A stretch of DNA of 64,000 bases. It comes from VXNE01 sp965248075 (GTDB lineage Bacteria > Pseudomonadota > Gammaproteobacteria > Pseudomonadales > Azotimanducaceae). The stretch lies in assembly GCA_965248075.1 (NCBI GenBank), contig CBDFIL010000001.1:992001-1056000 (forward strand), read 5' to 3'. Shown in pieces: positions 19,846 through 28,038 of the stretch (positions within the stretch are counted from its first letter, which is position 1; each line of letters opens with the position of its first letter). The notes below the pieces were generated by a model. The model was not told the DNA's origin. It worked only from the letters and a program-made list of their open reading frames with translations, and made no database searches. The position numbers were made by a program, and so were the translations under genes.

Positions 19846-19988
19846 TGCAGCCGCCGGAACTGTGAAGCCACACCGCAGGGAACGACCCCGTCACCTGTCC
19901 GCCGAATCACCCGTCCTGCATGGGCTAAATCATCCTCCTCAACTACGCCGAATCACCCTCTGTATTTCCTCCTGATCACCCTCTTGCA

Positions 19989-20118
19989 TGGAAGTCGCGC
20001 CAAGGGAACGCAGTGACCGCCGGTGCAACTTCCACGCAAGGACGGCGTGGCTGGGCCGGAGGCGCGCCGGTGCGAAGCGAGCTCGCGAGCGAGTGCCGGA
20101 CCGGCTATGGGGCGCTAC
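19989..20118. repeat. 130-bp structured repeat, copy A
   Basis: Nearly identical over its full length to 26151-26280, with a handful of substitutions. Both copies begin TGGAAGTCGCGCC and end GGGGCGCTAC, and TGGAAG near the start is complementary to CTTCCA about 35 bases on, so the sequence can fold. Copies flank unrelated genes, so it is a dispersed repeat, perhaps a MITE or another REP-like class. Confidence 0.75.
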
Positions 20119-20218
20119 AACTTCGCCCAATCACCCGTTGGAAACTGGAAGCAACCAAACCAGCGGCCGGCCGCTCGGGAGACGCCAACCGGGTACGTCT
20201 CGCGATCCGCCGCACCGA

Positions 20219-20377
20219 CTGGAGGCCGGCGCGAAGAGCCTGCGCAAGCTGGCCGCGCGCCTGGAAGGCAGCGACCATGGCCGGCCCGCGATGCTGGGGG
20301 TCATCGTTCCGAGCGGCTATGGAAGCGCCGGCAAGGCGGATGTGGGCGTCATCCCGATCGGCGCCCTGGGCCCCTGA
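20219..20377 (+). pseudogene. C-terminal fragment of a larger protein, possibly an AAA ATPase
   Basis: An open stretch of about 52 codons ends in TGA at 20375-20377 and reads as natural protein (SLRKLAARLEG, LGVIVPSGYG, VGVIPIGALGP), but no credible start or upstream domain exists before the 130-bp repeat. The ending resembles the C-terminus of some bacterial ATP-binding proteins, which is only an impression. Best read as a decayed gene end. Confidence 0.45.
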
Positions 20378-20458
20378 CCGGCCAGCCCGTGCTTGCAGCG
20401 CCGAAGCCACATCGGACAGACTGGCGGCCTGACAACGGAGTCAGCCGCGAGGCAAGAC

Positions 20459-22012
20459 ATGTATCCAGGCAAATGGGCCGAGATCTTTCCCGACAAACCC
20501 GCCGTCATCGACACCGCAACAGGCGCGCGGCGCACGTACGGCGAACTGAACGACCGCTCGAACCAGCTGGCCCGGCTCCTCCACGACAAGGGCCTGCGGC
20601 GCGGCGACCACATCTCGATCTTCGCGGAGAACCACATCGCGTGGTTCGACGTCGTGTGGGCCGCGATGCGCTCCGGGTTGTACCTGACGACGGTGAACCG
20701 CTATCTCACCGACGAGGAAGCCGCCTACATCGTCGACAACTCCGAGTCGCAGGTGCTGGTCACGACCCGCGCCAGGGCGGACGTGGCGCGGGACATGCCG
20801 AAGTTCGCACCCAACTGCCATACGTGGCTGAGCATCGACGGCGCGGTCGACGGATACGAGGACCTCGAGACCGCCATCGCCGCCTATCCGGCGGAGCCGC
20901 TCGCGGAACAGCCCGCGGGAACGTTCATGCTCTACAGCTCCGGAACCACCGGGCGCCCCAAGGGGATCCTGCGTGCCCTGCCCGAGACCTCCATCGAGGA
21001 GGACTCCAATCTCGTGGGCGCACTGCAGAGCATGCTCTGGGGGTTCGACGAGAGCAGCGTCTACCTGTCACCCGCCCCGCTCTATCACTCCGCCCCACTC
21101 GGCTTCTGCACGGGCACGCAGTCGCTCGGCGGCACGGTCATCATGATGCCCCGCTTCGACCCCATCGGTGCCCTGGCCGTCATCGAGGAGTACCGGGTGA
21201 CGCACAGCCAGTGGGTGCCGACCATGTTCTCGCGGATGCTGAAGCTCGACGAGGACGAGCGCAGCGGCTTCGACCTGTCCTCCCACAGGGTCGCCATCCA
21301 CGCGGCCGCCCCCTGCCCGCCCAGGGTCAAGGAACAGATGTTCGACTGGTGGGGGCGAATCATCTACGAGTACTACGGCGGCACCGAGGTGAACGGCTTG
21401 ACGCACACCGGTCCGGACGAGTGGTTCGAGCACCCCGGCACCGTCGGCAAGCCGGTGCTCGGCGTCCTCCACATCTGCGACGAGGACGGCACCGAGTTGC
21501 CCACTGGCGAGCCGGGCATCGTCTACTTCGAGCTGCCCGTGATGCCGTTCGAATACCTGAAAGACCCGGAGAAGACCAAGGAGGCCCAGCACCCGCAGCA
21601 TCCCAACTGGAGCGCCCTCGGCGACATCGGCTACATGGACGACGACGGCTTCCTCTACCTGACCGACCGGGCCACCCACATGATCATCTCCGGCGGCGTG
21701 AACATCTATCCGCAGGAGATCGAGGACGCCATGATCATGCATCCGAAGGTCGTCGACGTCGCGGTCATCGGGGTGCCGAACGAGGAGATGGGCGAAGCAG
21801 TGAAGGCAATCGTCCAGCCAGCACCGAACGCAACACCGGGGGCCTCGCTCGAGGCGGAGCTCCTGGCCTACGCGCGCGAGCACATCGCCCACTACAAGTG
21901 CCCGAAGAGCGTGGACTTTCGCGACGAGTTGCCGCGGCTGCCGACCGGCAAGCTCTACAAGCGGCTCCTGAAAGACGAATACTGGGGCAAGACGGGGTCG
22001 CGCATCGTGTGA
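20459..22012 (+). CDS. AMP-forming acyl-CoA synthetase
   Basis: A 517-residue member of the ANL superfamily that activates a carboxylic acid to its CoA thioester via an acyl-adenylate. The P-loop-like motif YSSGTTGRPKG is near residue 160, YYGGTEVNGLTHT near 305, the hinge YLTDRATHMIISGGVNIYPQEIE near 400, and the catalytic lysine lies in PRLPTGKLYKR near the end. The ATG at 20459 starts the conserved MYPGKWAEIFPDKPA region. Substrate uncertain (fatty or other organic acid). It could feed the hydratase and thiolase genes elsewhere in the window. Confidence 0.9.
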   Translation: MYPGKWAEIFPDKPAVIDTATGARRTYGELNDRSNQLARLLHDKGLRRGDHISIFAENHIAWFDVVWAAMRSGLYLTTVNRYLTDEEAAYIVDNSESQVLVTTRARADVARDMPKFAPNCHTWLSIDGAVDGYEDLETAIAAYPAEPLAEQPAGTFMLYSSGTTGRPKGILRALPETSIEEDSNLVGALQSMLWGFDESSVYLSPAPLYHSAPLGFCTGTQSLGGTVIMMPRFDPIGALAVIEEYRVTHSQWVPTMFSRMLKLDEDERSGFDLSSHRVAIHAAAPCPPRVKEQMFDWWGRIIYEYYGGTEVNGLTHTGPDEWFEHPGTVGKPVLGVLHICDEDGTELPTGEPGIVYFELPVMPFEYLKDPEKTKEAQHPQHPNWSALGDIGYMDDDGFLYLTDRATHMIISGGVNIYPQEIEDAMIMHPKVVDVAVIGVPNEEMGEAVKAIVQPAPNATPGASLEAELLAYAREHIAHYKCPKSVDFRDELPRLPTGKLYKRLLKDEYWGKTGSRIV

Positions 22013-22082
22013 ATCTGGCCGCCCGTGTGGCCGCCCCCCGCCGGGCCGCGTCCCGCCCGTTCCATCTGGTACGCTCGCCGAC

Positions 22083-23252
22083 ATGAAAAACGAAATCACG
22101 AGCTTCATCGACGCACACGCCGACACCCTGCTCGCCGTGTCCCACGAGATCCACGCGCACCCGGAACTCGCATTCCGGGAGGTGCGGGCGAGCACGCTGC
22201 TGGCGGACACGGCCGAGGGATTCGGCCTCACGGTCGAACGCGGCGTCTGGGGGCTCGACACGGCCTTCGAGAGCCGCATCGGAGCGGCCGACGGCCCCAA
22301 CGTCGCCGTCCTTGCCGAGTACGACGCGCTGCCCGGTATCGGCCATGCCTGCGGGCACAACCTGATCGCGACGGCCGCGCTCGGCGCTGTGCTGGCGCTG
22401 GACTCCGTGCAGGACCGGCTCGGCGGGAGCGTCACGTTTCTCGGCACGCCCGCCGAGGAGAAGGGTGGCGGGAAGGAGGTCATGGCGCGGGCCGGGGCCT
22501 TCGAAGCGATAGATGCGGCAATGATGATCCATCCGGCCGGTGTGAACCTGGCGACGATGCCGTGCATCTGTGTCGCCGAGGTGGAGGCCGTCTACCACGG
22601 CAGGTCGGCGCACGCTTCCGCCATGCCGCACCGCGGCGTCAACGCGCTGGACGGACTGCTGCTGGCGTACCAGGCGATCTCCAACCTGCGCCAGCACATC
22701 CGCCCTACCGAGCGCATCCACGGCATCGTCACCGACGGCGGGCAAGCGCCGAACATCGTCCCGGAGCGGGCCGCCGGGGAGTTCTACGTGCGGGCGAAAG
22801 ACGCCGAGGCGCTCGCCAGACTCAAGCCGCGCGTGCAGGCCTGTTTCGAAGCGGGCGCGAGGGGATCCGGCTGCGAGGTGGACGTCATCTGGGCCGATGT
22901 CGACTACCTGGACCTCAACACCAACGAGCCCCTGGCAGAGCGGTTCCAGGGCCACGCCGAGGGCCTCGGGCGCACGTTCATCCAACTTGACCCGTGGTCC
23001 GGCAGCGGCAGCACGGACATGGGCAATGTCAGCCATCGGGTCCCGTCGATCCATCCCATGCTCGCCGCGGCGCCGCCCAATGTCGTGATCCACAACCCGG
23101 AGTTCGCCAGGTGGGCGGCGTCGGACCTCGGCGACCGGGCCGCGCTCGACGGGGCGAAGGCGCTCGCCATGACGGCCGCGGACTACCTGACCGACGCCGC
23201 GTTGCGCGCCCGGACCACCCGGGCCTTCGAGGTGTCCAAAGGCCTGGCGTGA
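22083..23252 (+). CDS. M20 family metallopeptidase / amidohydrolase
   Basis: A 389-residue protein of the M20D type (AbgB/aminoacylase-like). SHEIHAHPELAFRE near the start and AEYDALPGIGHACGHN near residue 85 supply typical metal-binding residues. A dimerisation domain follows from about residue 175 (HGRSAHASAMPHRGVNALD). Members cleave N-acyl amino acids or p-aminobenzoyl-glutamate in the cytoplasm; substrate not determined. It lies between the acyl-CoA synthetase and the gamma-glutamylcyclotransferase genes, all on the plus strand. Confidence 0.88.
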   Translation: MKNEITSFIDAHADTLLAVSHEIHAHPELAFREVRASTLLADTAEGFGLTVERGVWGLDTAFESRIGAADGPNVAVLAEYDALPGIGHACGHNLIATAALGAVLALDSVQDRLGGSVTFLGTPAEEKGGGKEVMARAGAFEAIDAAMMIHPAGVNLATMPCICVAEVEAVYHGRSAHASAMPHRGVNALDGLLLAYQAISNLRQHIRPTERIHGIVTDGGQAPNIVPERAAGEFYVRAKDAEALARLKPRVQACFEAGARGSGCEVDVIWADVDYLDLNTNEPLAERFQGHAEGLGRTFIQLDPWSGSGSTDMGNVSHRVPSIHPMLAAAPPNVVIHNPEFARWAASDLGDRAALDGAKALAMTAADYLTDAALRARTTRAFEVSKGLA

Positions 23253-23274
23253 CGGGCTGTCCCCCGACGGGACC

Positions 23275-23769
23275 ATGAAATACTTCGCGTACGGTTCCAA
23301 CATGTCCTCGAAACGTCTCGGCGCGAGAACGAAGAGTGCCCGTACGGTCGGCGTCTACACGCTGTCCGGCTACGCGCTGCGGTTCCACAAGGTCGGCAAG
23401 GATGGCTCCGGGAAGTGTGACGCCTTCCACACCGGCGACGCCGGCGACCGCGTCGTCGGCGTCCTGTACGACCTCGACCCGGCCGACGGGGCGCCCCTGG
23501 ACCGGATCGAAGGACTGGGTTGGGGTTACCGCAAGCAGTACGTGCAAGTCAGGGGTGGTCCCGACGGAGGTGTCGCGGCCGCCTTCACCTACTGCGCGAT
23601 CCGCGTCGACGCGTCCCTGCAGCCGTACTCCTGGTACAAGGAGCACGTCCTCGCCGGGGCGCTGGAAGCCGGGCTGCCCGACGACTACGTCGCGGACATC
23701 GCGAGGCAGGCGGCGGTGCGCGATCCGAGCGGCGTGCGGGAACGCGAAGAACTCGCGATCTACGCCTGA
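23275..23769 (+). CDS. Gamma-glutamylcyclotransferase-like (AIG2/GGCT) protein
   Basis: A 164-residue protein beginning MKYFAYGSNMSSKRLGAR, the YGSN signature of the gamma-glutamylcyclotransferase fold. LDRIEGLGWGYRKQYV supplies the conserved Glu region. Members release 5-oxoproline from gamma-glutamyl compounds or act on related amines. A second, distinct cyclotransferase gene starts 34 bp downstream. Confidence 0.85.
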   Translation: MKYFAYGSNMSSKRLGARTKSARTVGVYTLSGYALRFHKVGKDGSGKCDAFHTGDAGDRVVGVLYDLDPADGAPLDRIEGLGWGYRKQYVQVRGGPDGGVAAAFTYCAIRVDASLQPYSWYKEHVLAGALEAGLPDDYVADIARQAAVRDPSGVREREELAIYA

Positions 23770-23803
23770 GCGCCTCGACGGGTTCCGCAAGGAAGGAAGA
23801 GGT

Positions 23804-24316
23804 GTGCGCACGGCGGTCTGGGTCTTCGGCTACGGTTCGCTCATCTGGCGGCCGGACTTCCCCTTTCTGGATCGCCGACCGGCTGCTCTCGCCGGCTGGG
23901 CGCGCCGATTCTGGCAGGGGTCCCATGACCATCGCGGTGTCCCGGACGCCCCGGGCCGCGTGGTCACCCTGGTCCGGGTGCCGGGAGAGACCTGCGTCGG
24001 CATGGCGTACCGCATCGAACCCGAGGTCTTCGAGCACCTCGACTACCGGGAAAAGAACGGCTACGAACGGGTGCCCGTCTCCATGATCCTCGATGGTTCG
24101 CACGCCGTGGACGGCGTCGTCTACATCGCCGCCATCGACAACCACGCGTTCCTCGGGGACGCACCCATGGAGGAGATGGCCCGCCAGATCCGGACCGCCG
24201 CGGGGCCGAGCGGCAGCAACATCGACTACCTGCTCGAACTCGCCCAGGCGCTACGCGGGTTGCGGGCCCACGATCCCCACGTTTTCGAACTCGAAGCGGC
24301 GGTGCTCGAGAGCTGA
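23804..24316 (+). CDS. ChaC-like gamma-glutamylcyclotransferase
   Basis: A 170-residue protein with VWVFGYGSLIWRPDF at the start, RRFWQGSHDHRG, YREKNGYERV and DNHAFLG, a pattern typical of the ChaC family (glutathione-specific gamma-glutamylcyclotransferase). The GTG at 23804 is chosen because AAGGAAGGAAGAGG stands directly upstream. It forms a likely operon with the preceding GGCT-like gene. Together they could turn over glutathione or gamma-glutamyl dipeptides. Confidence 0.85.
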   Translation: MRTAVWVFGYGSLIWRPDFPFLDRRPAALAGWARRFWQGSHDHRGVPDAPGRVVTLVRVPGETCVGMAYRIEPEVFEHLDYREKNGYERVPVSMILDGSHAVDGVVYIAAIDNHAFLGDAPMEEMARQIRTAAGPSGSNIDYLLELAQALRGLRAHDPHVFELEAAVLES

Positions 24317-24321
24317 CGTCC

Positions 24322-24398
24322 GTAGGGGCGACCCTTGTGGTCGCCCGTCCCCGGGCCGCGTGTGCATTCGGGACGGGACGCCAGAAGGGCGTCCCCTA
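24322..24398. repeat. Single REP-like pair
   Basis: GGGCGACC-CTTGT-GGTCGCCC followed by a spacer and GGGACGCC-AGAAG-GGCGTCCC ending in CCTAC. It lies between convergent genes, and its outer end supplies the TAG stop of the FAH-family gene. Confidence 0.7.
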
Positions 24399-25271
24399 CG
24401 CGACGACCGTCGCCGCGTCCTCCTCGACCACCGTGTGCTCGATGTGGCCGACATGGTCGATCTCGATGCGCACCACGTCGCCGACCTTGAGCCAGGCCGG
24501 GGGCTTCATCGCCAAGCCGACGCCGGCCGAGGTGCCGGTGTAGATCACGTCGCCCGGCTCGAGGGTGAACGCCTGCGTCAGATGCGCGACCTGTTCGAAG
24601 CAGTCGAAGACGAGGTGCTTCGTGTTGGAGTCCTGGCGCTTGTCGTCGTTCACGAAGGTGCGCAGACCGAGGGTGTGGGGATCGCCGACCTCGTCCGGCG
24701 TGACGATCCAGGGCCCGAACGGCGCGTGCGTATCGAAGGACTTGCCGATCTGCATCGTCTGGGCGCGCGCCTGCCAGTCGCGCACGCTGACATCGTTGCC
24801 GCAGCAGTAACCCGCGATCACCTCGCTCGCCCGCTCCGCCGGCACGTGCTTGGCGCGCTTGCCGATCACGTAGACCAGTTCCCCCTCGTAGTCGAGCCGA
24901 TCGGACACCGAGGGCTTGGCGATCTCGCCATAGGGCGCGTTCGTCGCCGTGGTCTGCTTGTTGAACCAGACCTGGGTCTTCGGCGCCTCCATACCCGACT
25001 CTTCGATGTGGTCCCGGTAGTTGAGGCCGATCGCCAGGATCTTGCCAGGCCGCGGGACCGGCGCCAGCAGCTCCACGTCGTTGAGCGCCAGGGCATGGTC
25101 CGCATCGGTCTGGGCTTCCCGAGCCCGGTCCATGGCGGCGTCGCCCGCTGCCAGGAACTCCACCATGTCCATCGGCAACTCCGGAGCCGCCGCGGAAAAG
25201 TCGACGACGAGTTCTCCGACGACCGCGCCGATCCGCGTCCGTCCCGCGTGTGTGAAGGTGACCAGTTTCAT
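24396..25271 (-). CDS. Fumarylacetoacetate hydrolase family protein
   Basis: A 291-residue protein of the FAH superfamily. ILAIGLNYRDHIEESG, LDYEGELVYVIGK, GYCCGNDVSVRDWQ and PGDVIYTGTSAGVG are family hallmarks, with acidic metal ligands in the second and third. Members hydrolyse C-C bonds of acylpyruvates or decarboxylate oxaloacetate-like acids; the exact substrate is open. The TAG stop lies inside a REP-like sequence. Confidence 0.88.
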   Translation of the reverse strand: MKLVTFTHAGRTRIGAVVGELVVDFSAAAPELPMDMVEFLAAGDAAMDRAREAQTDADHALALNDVELLAPVPRPGKILAIGLNYRDHIEESGMEAPKTQVWFNKQTTATNAPYGEIAKPSVSDRLDYEGELVYVIGKRAKHVPAERASEVIAGYCCGNDVSVRDWQARAQTMQIGKSFDTHAPFGPWIVTPDEVGDPHTLGLRTFVNDDKRQDSNTKHLVFDCFEQVAHLTQAFTLEPGDVIYTGTSAGVGLAMKPPAWLKVGDVVRIEIDHVGHIEHTVVEEDAATVVA

Positions 25272-25347
25272 GTTACGAGCGCTCCGGCTGGACGAAAGGC
25301 GGCATTATGCAGGCTCGGTGCGTCCAGTACGAAATTTGCGACGGGCT

Positions 25348-26120
25348 TCAAAGGGCCGCCGCGAACCCGTGAATGTGCCGGATCGTCGCGTAGTAGGCCT
25401 CCGGCATCACCTGCGGGTTCACGGTGTCGCCACCGTGGGGCGTCCCGTTGACGGTCCGGCTGTGTGTCGGGACGCCGGCCGCCATGGGCTTGCGGGCGTA
25501 GATGAGGCCCTCGTCGCGCAGCGGGTCCAGCTCGTTCACCGAGACCACGTGGGGCGGCAGGCCGGCCAGTTCGTCGGACGTGGCGTGGTACGGCCAGGCC
25601 AGGGGATTCTCCGCGTGCCCGCCGTCCGGATCGTAGGCGGTCGCCGTCAGCCGTCCCATGACCTCGTTCATCATGTAGCCGCCGTTCTCGCGCCAGGACG
25701 TCAACTCGGGCAGCGGCGGATGGTATTGGCCGGCGATGTACGGGCAGCACGCGTAGATGCCGGCGATCTCCTCGATCCACCCCTCCCGCAGCGACTTGAG
25801 CGCCGTGGCGAGACACAGGTTGCCGCCCCCGGACTCGCCGGACACCACGACGTGCGAGACGCCGAGCGCCGCGCGGTTCCGGTACGTCCAGCGAGCGCCG
25901 CCCGCACAGTCGTCGAGCCCCGCGGGAAACGGATGGCAGCCGAGCCGGCCGGCCGAGTTGCGGAACTCGACCCCCACCACGACCAGCCCCGTCGCGGTCA
26001 ACTCGTCCCGCCAGCGCACGTACGGCGGATCCTCCGCCGAGAGGAAGGCCATGCCCCCGCCGTGGGTGTGCACGACGCCGGGTAGCGCCCCGTCGCGTTC
26101 CGCCGGCTGGACGATTTGGA
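25348..26120 (-). pseudogene. Alpha/beta hydrolase (HSL type), 5' end lost at a repeat
   Basis: The open frame encodes a hormone-sensitive-lipase-type esterase: HTHGGGMAFL (oxyanion hole), SGESGGGNLC (nucleophile Ser), NELDPLRDEG (Asp) and GTPHGGD (His) are all present. Family members carry roughly 80-100 residues before HGGG. Here only about 18 native-looking residues (from LQIVQPAERDG) precede it, and upstream the frame runs into a REP-like half repeat and the 130-bp repeat. No good start codon with an RBS is seen, so the gene is probably truncated and inactive, or expressed from the repeat as a chimera. Confidence 0.65.
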
Positions 26121-26147
26121 GGCGGGACGGGACAAGCCCGGCCCCTT
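26121..26147. repeat. Half REP-like hairpin
   Basis: A single arm, GGGACGGG-ACAAG-CCCGGCCCC, related to one hairpin of the array repeat and abutting the 130-bp repeat, at the broken 5' end of the hydrolase. Confidence 0.55.
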
Positions 26148-26150
26148 TTG

Positions 26151-26280
26151 TGGAAGTCGCGCCAAGGGAACGAAGTGACCGCCGGTGCAGCTTCCATGAA
26201 AGGACGGCGTGGCTGGGCCGGAGGCGCGCCGGTGCGTAGCGAGCTCGCGAGCGAGTACCGGACCGGCTATGGGGCGCTAC
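26151..26280. repeat. 130-bp structured repeat, copy B
   Basis: A full-length copy of the repeat at 19989-20118. Its right end (GGGGCGCTAC) supplies the TAG stop codon (26277-26279) of the hydrolase on the minus strand, and its left end borders the broken gene at 25348-26120. Confidence 0.75.
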
Positions 26281-26939
26281 GGTGTCCCCAACACGAACTC
26301 CCGCGCGTACCCCGCCATCTCCCTGAAGACATCGTCCGGGCGCGTCCGCGTGCGCTTCAACACCTTGTATCCGTGGTCCGCGGTATCGAGCCATTTGAGC
26401 GTCGCTCCAAGACGGGCGACGACTTCGGTAAGGAGCGCCGGTTCGGCGAGACCGTCACGGGTGCCGGAGAGGAAGAGCATCGGCGCGTCGATGGCGTCCA
26501 TGTGGTCCGCGCGCTGGATGGACGGTTTCCCGGCAGGGTGCAGCGGGAAGGAGCCGAAGATCAAGCCGTCGACGGCAAGTCCCAGGTCCACGACAGCATG
26601 CGTCGCCATCCTGCCGCCGAAGCTGTGCCCACCGAGGCAATATGGGCCGTCGCAATGTTCCTTCGCGAAGTCCAGCGCGGCGCCGACGGTCGCTACCGAC
26701 ACCGCCTTCGAGTCCACCCGCGACTTGCCCGCCTCCTTGAAGGGGAAGTTGAAGCGCAGCGTGGAGATGCCTCCCGTCGCGAAGGCTTGCGCGATACCCG
26801 CCATGCTCGCATGACGCATGTCGGCGCCGGCGCCGTGGCCGAACACCAGGGTGACGATGGGCTCCGGCGCTTGCACCCAGAGTGCGCCGACTTCGGAGAG
26901 CGGCCCCGACGGAACGCCGATGCGCAGCTCTTCCGCCAC
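26277..26939 (-). CDS. Alpha/beta hydrolase, dienelactone-hydrolase/KANL3-Tex30-like
   Basis: A 220-residue protein with FGHGAGADMRHASM near residue 35, GGHSFGGRMA near 103 (nucleophile Ser), FLSGTRDGLAE (Asp) and TADHGYKV (His), the complete triad of the small KANL3/Tex30-like hydrolase family. Specific activity is unknown. The start ATG is only 10 bp from the end of a MITE at 26949-27217, so the native promoter and RBS region have probably been replaced by the element. Its stop codon lies within the 130-bp repeat, so both ends abut repeats. Confidence 0.8.
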   Translation of the reverse strand: MAEELRIGVPSGPLSEVGALWVQAPEPIVTLVFGHGAGADMRHASMAGIAQAFATGGISTLRFNFPFKEAGKSRVDSKAVSVATVGAALDFAKEHCDGPYCLGGHSFGGRMATHAVVDLGLAVDGLIFGSFPLHPAGKPSIQRADHMDAIDAPMLFLSGTRDGLAEPALLTEVVARLGATLKWLDTADHGYKVLKRTRTRPDDVFREMAGYAREFVLGTP

Positions 26940-26948
26940 GCGCTCCGC

Positions 26949-27217
26949 CTAGCCCGGATGTTGCGTCAGGGGCCGCGATGATCGCCGAGGATTTTGGTCC
27001 TGTGCGCGTGCTCGCGACTGAGAGCATAGCGGTGTTCTATGGTTGAAGGAGCACGTGCGCAAGCACAGGCCTGTGTGTACACAGGGCCAAAAGACCGGCG
27101 AGGGCGCGGCCAGCGCAAACTGTACTTCTGCAACTATGCCCGAATCGGCCATAAAACCACGGAGTACCAATAGCTTCCGTTCATCCTACAAGCGGCTTGG
27201 CGCAATATCCGGGCTAG
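26949..27217. mobile_element. MITE, IS1380-like ends, copy 1
   Basis: A 269-bp non-coding element. The left end CTAGCCCGGATGTTGCGTCA matches the inverted right end CTAGCCCGGATATTGCGCCA. The interior closely matches 56693-56972 (shared blocks include GATGATCGCCGAGGATTTTG and GGAGCACGTGCGCAAGCAC) and contains the hairpin CCTGTGT-GT-ACACAGG. No transposase is present. The ends resemble IS1380-family termini as I remember them. No target duplication was identified. Confidence 0.75.
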
Positions 27218-27225
27218 ACGAGCCC

Positions 27226-27831
27226 CTACGACGCCAGTTCGTCCACCGACTGGATGATGCGCCCCACGAGACCGTACTCGACGGACTCCTCGGCGCTCAT
27301 CCAGTAGTCCCGGTCCGTGTCCTTCTGCACCCGGTCGAGCGGCTGCCCGGTCTGCGCGGCGATGATCTGGTTGATGCGCTCGCGCGTCTTCAGGATCTCG
27401 CGCGCGTGGATCTCGATGTCGGACGCGTCCCCGCCGAAACCGCCGGCCGGCTGGTGAATCAGGAAACGCGTATTGGGCAACGCGAAGCGGTTTTCCTTGT
27501 CCGTCGCGAGATAGATGTGGGTCGCGATGCTGCCCACCCAGCCGGTCCCGACGATGCGGACCGTCGGCTTGATGTAGCGGATCATGTCGAAGATGGTGTC
27601 GCCGGACTCGACGTGTCCGCCGGGCGATCCGATGAAGAGCGTGATCGGATCGTCGCTCTCGAAGGACAGCGCCAGCAGCCGCTCCGCGCTGCGTTGCGCT
27701 GCGAGTTGGTCGATCTCCCCGAAGATCGTCAGCGTGCGGTGCTTGAGAAGCGTGTTCTCGAGGAACGCGAACTGCTTCGCGACTTCCGCGACTTCCTCGG
27801 CGCCGTCCAGTCGGGACATGGGTTGTCTCAT
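27226..27831 (-). CDS. ClpP-like ATP-dependent Clp protease proteolytic subunit
   Basis: A 201-residue ClpP-family serine protease. The Ser lies in WVGSIATHIY (Ser101) rather than the usual AASMGA; the His is in FLIHQPAGG (His126) and the Asp in KDTDRDYWMSAEE, so the triad is kept with normal spacing. IYLATD instead of FLLAAG around the active site and the N-terminus MSRLDGAEEVAEV mark it as a divergent second ClpP type, not the housekeeping clpP; no clpX is adjacent. It may form tetradecamers with an unfoldase. The TAG stop lies 8 bp from the MITE and within a GTAGGGG sequence. Confidence 0.85.
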   Translation of the reverse strand: MRQPMSRLDGAEEVAEVAKQFAFLENTLLKHRTLTIFGEIDQLAAQRSAERLLALSFESDDPITLFIGSPGGHVESGDTIFDMIRYIKPTVRIVGTGWVGSIATHIYLATDKENRFALPNTRFLIHQPAGGFGGDASDIEIHAREILKTRERINQIIAAQTGQPLDRVQKDTDRDYWMSAEESVEYGLVGRIIQSVDELAS

Positions 27832-28038
27832 CCGGGAAAGGGCGGCGATGGTACCATCGCGAGCGCGCGCGGCGGAACGTCAACCCGCACGCCGCGGCCG
27901 GGGGGAGCGCCCGCGTTCCCGCCCGAACACGGCCGGACTTCGACCCATCGTCGACCATCTACGCAGCCCGGAGCCGGGCGGGCGGACAGGTGGGTGGCTC
28001 CGGCCGATCGAACTCGAAGAGAGGAGACAGGAGAGACC

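Larger units (their letters stand above)
19846..20458. other. Gene-poor region holding repeats and a gene fragment
   Basis: This 613-bp gap contains short repeats built on AATCACCC (about 19905-19985 and again near 20130), the 130-bp structured repeat (19989-20118) and a C-terminal gene fragment (20219-20377). No intact gene was found. Confidence 0.6.

Noticed and set aside
26121..26394. N-terminal extension of the hydrolase at 25348 through the repeats
   Set aside because: The extension is translation of a REP half and of the 130-bp repeat and overlaps the end of another gene. It is not homologous to esterase N-termini.
26949..27170. Small reading frame within the MITE as a transposase remnant
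   Set aside because: No DDE motif or similarity was recognised and the frame is not kept in the other copy.
27226..27831. Loss of the ClpP catalytic serine, since the usual AASMG motif is absent
   Set aside because: GSIATH aligns with it, placing Ser101 exactly 25 residues before His126 as in classical ClpP, so the triad is intact.
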